Source: Heliocybe sulcata
Lineage: Eukaryota > Basidiomycota > Agaricomycetes > Gloeophyllales > Gloeophyllaceae
Assembly: GCA_004369045.1 (NCBI GenBank)
Contig: ML213509.1
Span: 124,001 to 188,000, forward strand
Reading direction: 5' to 3'
Length of the DNA stretch: 64,000 nt
The position numbers were made by a program, and so were the translations under genes. The notes beneath the pieces were generated by a model. It was not told the DNA's origin, did no database searches, and worked only from the letters and a program-made list of their open reading frames with translations. Shown piece by piece: positions 1 to 10,390 of this stretch. Within the stretch, counting starts at the first letter, position 1. Each line of letters opens with the position of its first letter.

Positions 1-344
1 CGCAGACCTGTGGTCAAGACTTATGCTCCGCGTACTTCTACTTGCTTCCAGCATCTGATCTATCTTGTCGGTGAATGTCTGAATCCCGGGCGCTCGCTGG
101 ATCTGGTACTCTGGGAACTTTCCCGACTACTCACGCCGAGATCATCATCAAGTTACAGCATAAATAAGTGAGATGACAATTACGGCGAAACTAATATTCA
201 GACTGTCATGATGTTCAGTGCGTGTAGATGTCATTGTGGCGCGTGGGGAGATAGCTGACCTCCCGCACTTAATCTTGTATCCGCTGGACCTCCCTCGTTC
301 TCAACTTTCCGTCGACTTCGTAGGTTTTCAGCCACTGTCACTTT
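1..344. other. Left edge and upstream region of the first arrestin-like gene
   Basis: No gene can be supported here. On the minus strand, positions 1 to about 122 form a reading frame that is open to the window edge and has plausible codons, but it has no start codon and is too short to identify. The rest is taken as the promoter and 5' leader of the arrestin-like gene beginning at 345. Confidence 0.4.
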
Positions 345-1941
345 ATGTCCCTTGCAATGCTGCATCCATATGGAAACCCGCAACACTCTTACTCGCCAGC
401 TCCAGCGGCGTCCATCTCCTTTACCGCCACTACCTACTACCCGCCCAAGTTCCCATCCGCTTCTGCTCCAGACGTGTCCTTCGTGCCTAGCTCCAAACGA
501 GTAGTAAAATCGAAAGGCCATTACAGCAAGCAGGAGGGAAAGGTCTCTATAATTCTCGCGGACCAGAAGGAGGGCGCAACTGTGCCTGTGTACGGAACGA
601 AGGGTATCGTGAATGGCATGGTTTCCGTGCATGAACCAGGCGACGTACGCCACGTTGAGCTGATGGTGAGTACGCTCGTCCAATGCTCGATGGTATTGAT
701 CTGAAGTACATTCTGCTATAGATGGAAGGGCACGTACGCATCCGTGAAGTAGGAGAGGGCGGGACCACCGAGCAGCAGCTCTTTACTGAGACCTTGGTCC
801 TATGGGATACCGAAGACGGAGGATGGCCACCAGTGCTGCACTACTTCAATCGAGCAATTCCCACTCACTATACGGACCCGGAAACGAATAAAAAACATCC
901 CATGCCTCCCACGTACTATGCACGTCTAACCGGCATACCAGGCTTCTCTGTGTCTATAGAGTACCATCTGATTTTGAGCGTGACGAGGAGATCTCTGCTG
1001 CGACAGCGGACAAGGCGGTACGCTTCTGCATACTGTATCTCTGCATTGATAACTGATTTCCCTACAGGATCTGGGTACCGTTCATGTACAGACCACGGAC
1101 GACTGCAAGTATGTACCCGCCACTGCCTCCCATACCATCTGCATCTCCCTCGGATCCCGGCCGGGTCTTTGTCGGCACCTTGATGCCGCGGGATGATCAA
1201 CAACTCAAGCCCATCACGGTCTATGTAAGTTGTGATCCATGAGCTCCGTAGGAGGACAGAAAACAAATATACTCACGTTCACAATCATTAGCTGCATCTC
1301 CCATTATCAAGGGTCTGTTCTTATGCCGAGCGCGTTCCGTTCCAAATCAGATTAGTAGGCCCCCCAGAGTCGTTGGCACCGTTCACATTCAGACCTGCAG
1401 CGGATGGCTCCATCCATCCTATCGGCCACGAGAGCCCCCTCTCTATCCTTTCTTCCGAAACACGAGCCATCAAATCGCTCCGAGGGTACATCTCGAAGAA
1501 GCTCGCGCCCCGCGAACTAGCAGATCTTATACAAGTGAGAATCGATCGACAAACCTTTGTGGATGCGCGGTCTGCCTCCGCTTTATGTTGTGATGGTACG
1601 GAAGACACGCACTTGTCGGTGACGAAGACCATCGGGGAGGGAGTCATAAGGGAGACGGACAGGAGCAAGTCCTGGATTGGATGTTCTGGTAGGATCGAAC
1701 TCACAGACGTCGAGTGTGGATCGTTCCTGGCGTCTAGAGTCACCGTCGCTGTATGTATCCTATCTGACTCGAATCTTGGTTTGTTACTGATTCTCGTATT
1801 AAGGACGCGGTCGTGGTCACGATTGCCCTGCCCGGAAGCCAGCATGGCCGAGCGCCATTTCTGCTTTACCAGCAGGCCACCCCGATACGCCTAGTGTCGG
1901 ACAGGAAGTCTTCTCTCTTGCGGGCGAATACCTCTACTTGA
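345..1941 (+). CDS. Arrestin-like domain protein (first of a tandem pair)
   Basis: Five exons (345-665, 722-1017, 1068-1224, 1292-1750, 1804-1941) join in phase to a 456-residue protein. The N-terminal half has the arrestin-like beta-sandwich pattern, including an EGHVRI strand and the turn GEGGTT just after the first intron. PFMYRPRT lies near residues 210-217, a landmark shared with the next gene. The second half continues with alternating strands and no catalytic motif. Fungal arrestin-like proteins are adaptors, often linking membrane cargo to ubiquitin ligases, but no PY motif was noticed here. The ATG at 345 was chosen because the frame is open from it and it is the first in-frame Met; a second Met lies at 357. 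The partner gene at 3111 is clearly paralogous. Family assignment is by pattern recognition; cargo and partners are unknown. Confidence 0.8.
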
Positions 1942-2917
1942 TCCGAGCGTGATTTGCAAGTGAAATTGCGTATCTTTGCTGGGCTTGGGTTTGATGACTA
2001 TTCACTCTGTATCATATTGCGCGTATTACCGTGATCTTATGCACACGGGGTGCCGTCGGACTGGTGATTATTGCATATATAGTGTCAACTGTATTTTGTA
2101 ATGCGAGAGAAGGGTGTAATAGTACGTACGCCGCGGATTTGATTGTCGAGGGCACGAATGGAGGCATCACTTGAAACTGAGATCTTGTACATATTACAGC
2201 CGTTTTCAGATGCCACATACCAAATCTTCTTGCTTGTTACTTATCGTGGTAGCGCATCTCTCTGAGTATTCAGCGTAACCCGGAAGATATGGGATTACCG
2301 GACTAGGAAGGAGGATGTTTTCTTCGGATACCTTCCTTCGACGATGTTTTCTATAACCATCTGTGACTGATATACGATGCTACCTCCCGCAAACAACTGT
2401 ATACCAAGAGTTTGTCTTCCTATCTTCACCTGTCCGGCGCCTCTGGACGACTTGTGCGCAGGCGGTCCTGTGATTACGACGAGCGATCCGACGCATCGCC
2501 CCGCCGGTGCACTTGTATCCCTGACGCCTGCAGACTAGGCAAACAGCATGGCGACTGGTCCACGTGAGCACTTCTTGCGAGCACGTTCGTCGTTCCTGTC
2601 TGTACACAGGGACCAAGAGACACACGCAGAGTCGATTCAGGTAAGAAAGACGACGATGTATAATTATAATTACGGTGCAGCAGGCTTTTCCTCGGGCCAC
2701 GTCGGCTAGGATATCCGAACAGGAGCACGATCGAATGAGTGCATGTGCAGAGATGCGGACTGCGTGGTCCGCAGGGTACCGCCGGCATCTTCTTCCTGGG
2801 CCCAAATATTCGAGAGAATAACGTCAGAAACGCGGGCAATATTCAAGACTTACAAGGAAAAGAAGGTGTTTCTGATTCCAGACACCGAATATTTCGAGCT
2901 AATTTTGTGACATTGGA
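1942..2917. other. Spacer between the two arrestin-like genes
   Basis: About 1 kb without a supportable gene. Minus-strand open frames at 2380-2839 overlap one another, are rich in Arg and Cys, and show neither domain pattern nor sensible splice structure. The stretch should hold the 3' end of the first arrestin-like gene and the promoter of the second. Confidence 0.5.
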
Positions 2918-3025
2918 ATGAGCTTAACGGCGACGGAGGCAGATGAGATTCGGAAGAAGCCGCCTCGAGAAGATAGCAAAGAAGCCGCGGCGGCTGTGGA
3001 GAAGCATATGGAGACGTTGTGGCGT
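2918..3025 (+). other. Possible upstream exon of the second arrestin-like gene
   Basis: An ATG at 2918 opens 36 codons rich in Lys, Glu and Ala. They end at a good donor (gtacgc at 3026). An acceptor at 3103-3104 lies six bases before the ATG at 3111, and the join is in phase. This would add 38 residues to the arrestin-like protein. The fit of both sites and the phase is seen in the sequence; use of the exon is inference, and the shorter form starting at 3111 is equally possible. Confidence 0.35.
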
Positions 3026-3110
3026 GTACGCGATACTCACAAATATCACCCAATGTCCGTCCATACCACACCGGTCAGCTCTTTGCTTCCTGTTTCATTC
3101 CTAGGTGGCC

Positions 3111-4921
3111 ATGTCGACGGCGAGCCTCCCATCGTACTCGCCAGCGCCCGAGTTCTTTCAGACCCCTGTTTATACTGCCCACCCTCAGCCGCACGAGCAG
3201 AGGATTGCGCTCGCGAGCGGGTTGCGCTCGAGTCCGAGAGGCGACTTTGTGAAGCAGTCGCGGATAGGAGGAGTGGGCTTGCGTCTGCTTCAACAGGATG
3301 ATGACGCGGATTTGCCGGAATATGGGTGCGGGAGTACGGTAGAAGGTGTGGTGAACGTTACAAAGACGGACGGTGTACAAAGTGTAGAGGTCAAGGTGCG
3401 TTTCTCAGCCTTGATCAGTCGGCGTGGAAGCTATAGATTGCGTTGCTGGCAGGTGGAAGGCTTCCTGCGGCTAAAGGAGATCGCGGAAGGAGGCACAACC
3501 TCATCGACTCTGTGTTCTGAAAAGAGGACACTATGGACCAAGGACGAGTCTTCTCAAGGCTCCTGCCCATCATCCCTTCCGTTCAGCTTGACCCTCCCGA
3601 CGACCTTTTCCGACGGCAAAGGCTCATACGTGCGCACTTTCCGGCTCTGCTCTTGACAGCGCGGATAATAGATTATCTATAGCCCCTACCTCCCACATAT
3701 GAGGTCCATCTCTCCGGCCTACCTGGTTTCCAAGCCACCACTGACTATTCAGTTAGTGCCACTGTATACAGAAGTGGCAAATCGTCTTTGTTCGGACTTG
3801 GAAATACGTGCGTGCCTATCAATATGAAAATACTGCCTGGGAAGCTGAGGGTACTCAAGCGTGAACGTACCTAGAGCTCCATCGCTGCCATTTGGACTAG
3901 GCAACACGTAAGTTATTCTTGGCTAGCCATTCCTGGCTTTCATAGCATATCTGGATTTTGTTAACACACGTCCTCGTAGAACGGTGTCCACTCCGTTTAT
4001 GTACCTGCCCCGTACCCGACCCGCCGTACCTCTTCCATCTCCTCCTGTACCCACCCCACAGGGCTTCCAAGCGACGTCAGAATGGAAGCTCTTCCAGGGC
4101 ACCATGCAATCCCGTCAGCATGGTGGCCAGGACATAACCACCAAGGTATAGCCTCCCTGACCCATCTTCCGCCCATGCCTGACTGTCTGTCAGCTCTTCC
4201 TTCCCGCCTGCCGTATATTTTGTATCAATCAACCGATCCCCTTCCACGTGACCTTTACCTCTTCTGCATTTTCTCTGGCGGCGTTTATGCCCTATGGCCC
4301 TATAGTGAGCCTGCTGTCGCCGACGAGACAGCACACGCGGATAGAACTGCTTAGGCAGGCGATATGCGATGTGCGGTGAGTGTTACGATTTCTTTGACTG
4401 GCCGTGGCGGGAGAGGGCTAATGCGGGACGGCGGAATGTAGGAATGCAGAGGTTGATGGCACCAAGACGGATATGTGGCGGTTGGACCGGATTGGAGAGG
4501 GCGTGTTCAAGCACGCGGTCGGTCTTTGGTTCACTCTCCGCCAAGTCAGGTTTCTGATGGTTGCTTGTGGTTATAGGGCGATGGACCAGACTGGATATCG
4601 TTCAGCGGCGAGATCCGCGTCAGCCCCGAGATTAAAGTGGGCGGGTTCAAAGCGGGTGGGTTGCACGTGAAGGTGAGACTTCTCCCGCTCTTCCCATGCG
4701 TCGTGCGTGTTGTTTATGGCTGTGTTGTGTAGGATTGTATTATTCTGTCGATGGTGCCGCCGGACCCGAAGAAGTCGCCGTTTAGGGAGCTGCGGCAGGT
4801 TGTGCCCATACGGCTCACGACGGACGGGTGGTCGGTCGCGCAGGCCTTTGGGTCGTCGGAGTATTCGGTTCCGAGTAACCCAGATGATTATGTGGAGGCG
4901 CAGCCGGAGCTGGGGTATTGA
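3111..4921 (+). CDS. Arrestin-like domain protein (second of a tandem pair)
   Basis: Nine exons (3111-3395, 3453-3629, 3683-3807, 3875-3907, 3980-4145, 4194-4375, 4442-4517, 4577-4672, 4733-4921) give 442 residues. The order of motifs follows the gene at 345: VEGFLRLKEIAEGGTT after intron 1, then PFMYLPRTRP near residues 212-221, then the C-terminal sandwich. The same orientation and spacing support a tandem duplication, although divergence is high and intron positions only partly agree. Exon 4 is a 33-base micro-exon that repeats the end of exon 3. Intron 1 (57 bases) has no stop and keeps the frame, so its retention would still give a protein. An upstream exon at 2918-3025 could extend the N-terminus. 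The donor of intron 7 (gtcggt) is weak. Role unknown; probably a trafficking adaptor. Confidence 0.78.
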
Positions 4922-5514
4922 GCTCATGGCTGTATATCGGTGGGTCGGGATGTTGTAGTCATGGACAGACAAGGCCGCGCAATTTATCGTGTGGCAGGTT
5001 TGACTGCCGCGTTCTTGCATGAACAGTGCATTTCTCTGAACTGATACAATGCCATAGTACATATAGAATCTTCCTATTGATCATGTTTCTTGCTCTTTCA
5101 TTGTATCGTACTGCATGTATGTCCACGTATTTATGTGTTTACTGATATGTTGTCGTAACCCTCATTTTGCTCTCGTCGACAAGACGATCCATCATCCCTT
5201 CCTACCTTATCTCGGCCTTTTCGAATTCACGAATTCAAATGCAATTTGTCTATCCAGATACAGTCGCAGACGCCGGCGCGGGCGCAGTACGATAAGATCC
5301 TCCACTCAAGCTTCAAGTTCACAAATATTATTCGTTGAAGCGCAGTACTGCGGATACAACTCTATGGCAAGAAGCACTAATGCCTGAACGTCACGGAACA
5401 CAGTTTATAAGGGGCCGAAACTCGTGCTTATCACCTCATCGTCGGATCGGCTAGCGATGACTCGCCTTGACGCTGGGACGGCGACATCACTAGTTCTTAC
5501 TGTCAAGTATACGG
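4922..5514. other. Intergenic region before the MFS gene
   Basis: No supportable gene. Short open frames on both strands lack splice structure or recognisable protein pattern. It should contain the 3' end of the arrestin-like gene and the promoter of the transporter. Confidence 0.5.
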
Positions 5515-7397
5515 ATGGTCGAATCCATGTCGGTGAAGACGCTGAAGACGCGCTCAGTCGAGACGCTCGAGTTGGCCATCCGCCAGCCTCTGCCAGCATC
5601 GGCGTCTTCCTTGAATGTGTCCGTCGAACGCGTCGAAACCCTACGGGAGTCAGGCGATGAAGGGAGGCTGCAGGGCGCGTTCGAGTTGGATGATTCGGAC
5701 GTTGTCATGAGGAATGAGTCCTCTTTGGCGCCGGTGGATAGGGGATTCCAGGCCTGGTCGTTTGTAAGTGTGTCCAGTTTCATATGCCAACTTTGATTCA
5801 TTCGTAAATCATGGGTGTAGCTGTTCGGTGCATTTTTGGTCGAAGCGATTGTCTGGGGTTTCCCGGATACGTTTGGTGTCTTCCTCGCAGCGTACCTAAA
5901 TGACCCACGGTTCGCGAAACAAAAGAGTGCCTCAAGTGTCCTTCCCTTGGTCGGCAACTTGTCATCGGGAATTATGTATTTCGATGGTAAGGATCTATAT
6001 GTGGACGTCGACGTCCAATTGATTCAAATATCTCGACATCTAGGACCTATTGTGTATTCATTGGCCATCAAGTACCCTTACCTCCGTCGCCCGGCCATTT
6101 TTTGCGGAACAGTTATATGTTTCTTGAGCCTCTTTGGCGCAAGTTACGCCTCCAAGGTATGTCAACTATTAACTGACCCAGCAATTCAAGCCCTCACGAC
6201 TTCTTCGACAGGTTGAGCAACTCGTCATTCTGCAGGGTGTTATGTATGCCATCGGAGGATGTGAGACTACGCACACCTCGCCTGCAATACAGTCTAATTA
6301 CTCTAAATTGCTGTTGTCTTCCAGCTCTTGTCTACCACCCTTGCATATCATATACGTCAGAATGGTTTGTCGCTCGTCGAGGCTTAGCCAACGGAGTGAT
6401 CTACGCCGGTACGGCCGTCGGAGGTCTTGTCCTCCCTCTTGTGCTTCCCCGGCTCCTCAGTCGTTATGGAAGCCAAGTCACGCTTCGGATTGTCTCAGTC
6501 GCCATCATATGCTTGGTCCTTCCGATACTGCCGTTTATCAAAGGTCGCTTGCCCGAGAGCAGAATCCACGGACCCAGCGCCCGCTCGATGGACTACTCCT
6601 GGCTGAAGAGCTGGATATTCTGGTGGGTCATGCTGGTCAACACGGTTCAGGCTTTTGCATATTTTGTGCCAATCTTATGGTTGCCGAGTAAGTGAGAGCT
6701 CCGATGATCTCGTGATGTTTCTAATGATCCTGCGCTAGCGTTTGCTACAGCGATGCATGTCAGCGATACAAATGCCGCTCTTGCTTTGGCACTCCTCAAC
6801 GGTACGAGACAGATAACGAGGTGGTGCGGTGAAACTGAAGACATTCTGTTACGGCAGGTACAGCGATCGTCGCACGCCTTGCCGTAGGCGCCATGGTTGA
6901 TCGAATGAACCCATGGATCATTGCCTCATCGACTCTGTTCTGCACATCCGTTGCGACTTTCGTATTATGGGGAGTTCTATCGCACAGTCTCGCCGGATTG
7001 CTTGCATACGGCGTGGCATTTGGAACACTAGCGAGCGGCTGGTCGAGTATATGGGTTGGCTTTATCCGGCCTATGGCGCGTACGTTGTTTCCTGCTTGTC
7101 TTAGGATCGGCTCTCGCTTAGTTTTGTCTCTCAGGCGACGATCCGCGACTTATCACCACTTTCTTGGGGCTGCTCGGGGTCGGGCGCGGGCTGGGACAAG
7201 TGCTGTCCACTCCGATCTCGACATCGCTTTTGCGTGATACTTCACCATCGTCGACTTGGCCGTGGTACAGTAAGACAGGGTTTGAAGTGGCGGGAGGCAG
7301 GTTTGAGCGGCTGATTGTGTATGTTGGTGCGAGCTTTGCGGGGGCTGCTGCTATAGCTGCTTGCGGGTGGAAGGTGGAGAAAGCGAGTGTTGCGTGA
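5515..7397 (+). CDS. MFS transporter, monocarboxylate-porter-like
   Basis: Eight exons (5515-5763, 5821-5986, 6044-6156, 6212-6260, 6325-6687, 6739-6801, 6858-7079, 7135-7397) join in phase to 495 residues, usual for the family. About 83 soluble residues come first, then roughly twelve hydrophobic segments starting with LFGAFLVEAIVWGFPDTFGV, where the GFPDTFGVF stretch is typical of fungal SLC16/MCH-type members. WFVARRGLANGVIYAG in the fourth-to-fifth segment region and GVGRGLGQ near the end also fit. Proteins of this type move small carboxylates or related solutes across the plasma membrane or an internal membrane. The substrate cannot be read from the sequence. It lies downstream of the arrestin-like pair in the same direction. 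Fungal arrestins can control transporter turnover, but a link here is only a guess. Confidence 0.85.
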
Positions 7398-7695
7398 TTG
7401 TGAAACTTATGCGATGGGTGGTTGATCTATTACCTTCGTTCAAGAGCATTCATGAGGCACGTAAAGCAATAAGCCGACTTGCACTGTTTAGTGTCACAGT
7501 GTATACCAGTCCCTTGCTAACACGTCAGTTTAGGTAGGGTGGCCATTTCCAGTACATTATTAGATTGAAACACATGACAAAAAGTTGACAGTAGATGTAA
7601 GAGAGGATGGTGCTCTGTACGATGGTTAATCCTGACGCTGCTGTACGTGTGACTATCTAGCTCTTCCTCGTCACAGTCACGTTCCTAGAGTTTCG

Positions 7696-8141
7696 ATGGG
7701 CGCCACACAGCCCTTCTCGCAGGCCGGCGTCCCCGGTCGAGGTGAGGATGACTTCAAACTTCAAGCTTCACCACCAAGCATATCCTCTTATTGACCCCAG
7801 GGATGCGCCTGTTTTCATTCCTTACGCACAGCATGCACAAGGCGTTCCGGTCCATCCATCCTCATGAGGTTCTCTTGGCCCCGGTCCCTCCACCTCCTGC
7901 TAGTCTTCCGTCGTACGCGGGACGATACACTCACGATTTCCTCAGTAATAATCGAAGTCTTATTCTGCGCTTGTCCCCTCCTGCTTTCTTTTCGCTCAGA
8001 CTACACGTGATCCGCCTCACTCAAGCTCTGACTCCGTGCCACCGACGGACCATCGCCTGGCCTATACTGGAACCACGAAATTCATCCAAGTTGGTCATTC
8101 CTGTATTACCTGAATTTTGCGATTTAAAGATGCCTGGATAG
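7696..8141 (+). other. Unresolved region likely holding 5' exons of the kinase-like gene
   Basis: An ATG at 7696 opens a short exon ending at a good donor (gtgagg at 7742). After an acceptor near 7800 a coding-like stretch reads DAPVFIPYAQHAQGVPVHPS, but it is one base out of phase with the first exon. I found no chain of splice sites that carries a single frame from 7696 to the firm exons downstream. Either an exon boundary was missed, an indel is present, or this is not coding. Confidence 0.25.
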
Positions 8142-10008
8142 CATCAGAAGTTATTATCTGGATGTTATTGCACAGCCAGTCACGTCCCTCTTCAATCACT
8201 TGCGCAATATCGCCCTTTTCCCGCCTTTAGCCTGTCATGAAGACCTCATTGGCAAATGTAGGCATTTCGCTCGTTGCTAAATATAACTCACATGGTGTTC
8301 CGTCGTAGACACCTCGATCGTCTCCTTCTCTTGTGACGTGAAGGAATCCATTCCAGCACTCAAGTTCCCAGTGATCCTTTTCCTAGTATGTGTAATGAAG
8401 CTAGTCTTTAGGCTCTGCACTAATATTTCCCTCGTCTTAGCCACAAAACACTCTGGATAATGAGCCACTTGCTCTATCCTCTGACGCTAACTTCGCTCTA
8501 CGCCAAGCACTGGCTAGGAGTTCTGAGGCCAACGTGATATGCACGGACTTAACGACAGTCTTGATCATCCGAAGACCTGATAACAGATCGGAGGATGACA
8601 CATTACTCTACGAACGCGTCAAGCTACCCGACCTCCGCGCTCTTCGCATAATCATCGCAGCCTACATATTCGAGCCCATCTCCGATCATTCCTACATTGA
8701 AGTCCCGCAGATGCGTGATGATCACCAGCATGTCACATTTTGTGGACCTATGCCTGATCTCAGCGCGATGCCTATGCTTCCGGACGAAGAGATATACCGT
8801 ACACATCATCGTCATGCGGACTTTGATGGGGTTGTTCTGACAAGGGACTATCGGTGGACATCCCAGTTTCTCCATTGGAAGAAGTGGATCGGAGACAATG
8901 TCTCCCCCAGGATCCTGAGCCTGGGTGACGTTGTGATAGGTGAAACGGGTGGCTTTTCAAAACAGAATGGTCTCTTTTCACCATTTTACAAGGTAGAAAA
9001 AATTCCAGACGAGGTCCTCCAACACATTCGTTCCATTCAGAGACCTCGGCCCATGGTCCCTCTACCCGAATCGTCCCAATCATTCGCTGTCGAATTGATC
9101 AATGAATTGACACCCCAAGGAGCGAGAGATGGCATGTGTCGAACATATACATGCAAGTTAGTGCATATCGACGGTCGACATGCTGATGCATCTTCACCCA
9201 TATTATGCGTTAAATTTTTCGACGACCGATTCCACAAGATAGAACCAGAAGATTTGGGCGATTACACCGTGGAGTGCCCGCCTCCATCGGAATATCTTCC
9301 CTGGCTAATGGGACGATATCAAACCGCTGAGGAAGGTGTGCGATGCGAGGATATGGCGTACAACCAACTGCATTTTATGCAAGGTGCATTGATCCCATGG
9401 TACTTTGGCGCTCACAAAGTAAGCCAGATCAGTAGAATTATCAGAGCTTATTCACACCGTGACACAGTTCACTCTCCCCAACGGTCATGAGATTTATGGT
9501 GTCATTATGGAGTATGTCTCTGGTACATCTCTAGGTAGTAAAGACATGAACGCTTTGACGGCGCAGCAACAAGTGCAACTGGTAATGCATCTATCTGGCA
9601 TTTCGCTGTCGTTAATGGCACTGACAATGGATAACGCAGGTACGAAGTGCAGACCTTGCGGTGCGTGCCTTAGAGCACGCTGACGTCTCCCAACACGACT
9701 GGCACGGACAGCAAATTCTTGTCAAGAACCACCATTCAGGCACGCATTGTGTCTTCATTGACTTTGCGGCGGCCAGCACCTCCTTGCATGTGGCAGACAT
9801 GCACAGAACTGATGACTACGGTCAGGTCCTCGATATCCTGACACATAACCCCCTATTAGACGCCGAATTAGCCTTCGACTCCTACGGGGAGAGGCGGTGT
9901 TGGGACGACTTCGGCATCATCCTAAAGATCAACGGAAAGACGCTGACCAGGTTTACTCAGGAGCCGTATCAGTATGTGTGGGATACAAAAGAGCAGGCAA
10001 ATGAGTAA
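8142..10008 (+). CDS. Protein-kinase-like domain protein (5' end not resolved)
   Basis: Firm exons are about 8142-8257, 8309-8385, 8441-9418, 9468-9581 and 9640-10008; they join in phase and end at TAA. The C-terminal third shows the kinase-like fold of fungal protein-kinase or aminoglycoside-phosphotransferase relatives. EYVSGTSL looks like the hinge. HADVSQHDWHGQQILV contains the HxD catalytic loop. FIDFAAA takes the place of the Mg-binding DFG. The residue expected to be Asn after the catalytic Asp is not obvious, so activity is uncertain. The long N-terminal part is not recognised. The first exon listed has no Met, so the true start must lie upstream, perhaps at 7696. Substrate unknown. 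Such genes are common and variable in basidiomycetes. Confidence 0.6.
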
Positions 10009-10390
10009 CGAGAGGAGAGATGTACTCTCTTGTAGCCTATAGCGTCCTTAGACTATGCAGGAATATTGTGAGAAGGGGAGGGTGTGTAGAGCCGGGCTGG
10101 TTGGGCGGGAGTAGCAGAAACAGCAGCTGCAGGTCGAGAGGGATAATTGCAAATATACCTATCAGTCTCCTCAGTACTATCAAATTCTCTGCGAACGATT
10201 CGTATAAACTGAGCTTTCTTTGTACACGATCCCTTGCTAATCGCGCCGACGCGTCCGTCCTTACCACCGTGACGTGACTCAAGTTGCTTGGCCAATCAGC
10301 GAGCGTGATGAGATCGCTCCTGTAGCGCGTCGTAGCGCGTCTCGTTCAGTTCAAATTTGCTTTACCTGCAGGCTGCATACGGTCCCCGCG
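10009..10390. promoter_or_regulatory. Promoter region of the RanGAP gene
   Basis: No gene seen between the kinase-like gene and the RanGAP start. An ACGCGT site lies at 10249-10254 and a pyrimidine-biased stretch precedes the ATG at 10391. One such site is expected by chance every few kilobases, so no function is claimed. Confidence 0.4.

Noticed and set aside
2380-2839. Minus-strand Cys/Arg-rich open frames between the arrestin-like genes
   Set aside because: They overlap each other in different frames, with no repeated Cys spacing that would suggest a real small secreted protein.
7791-8141. 116-codon plus-strand open frame upstream of the kinase-like gene
   Set aside because: It begins without an ATG, and its frame conflicts with the more protein-like reading of the same region; it is not called as a separate gene.
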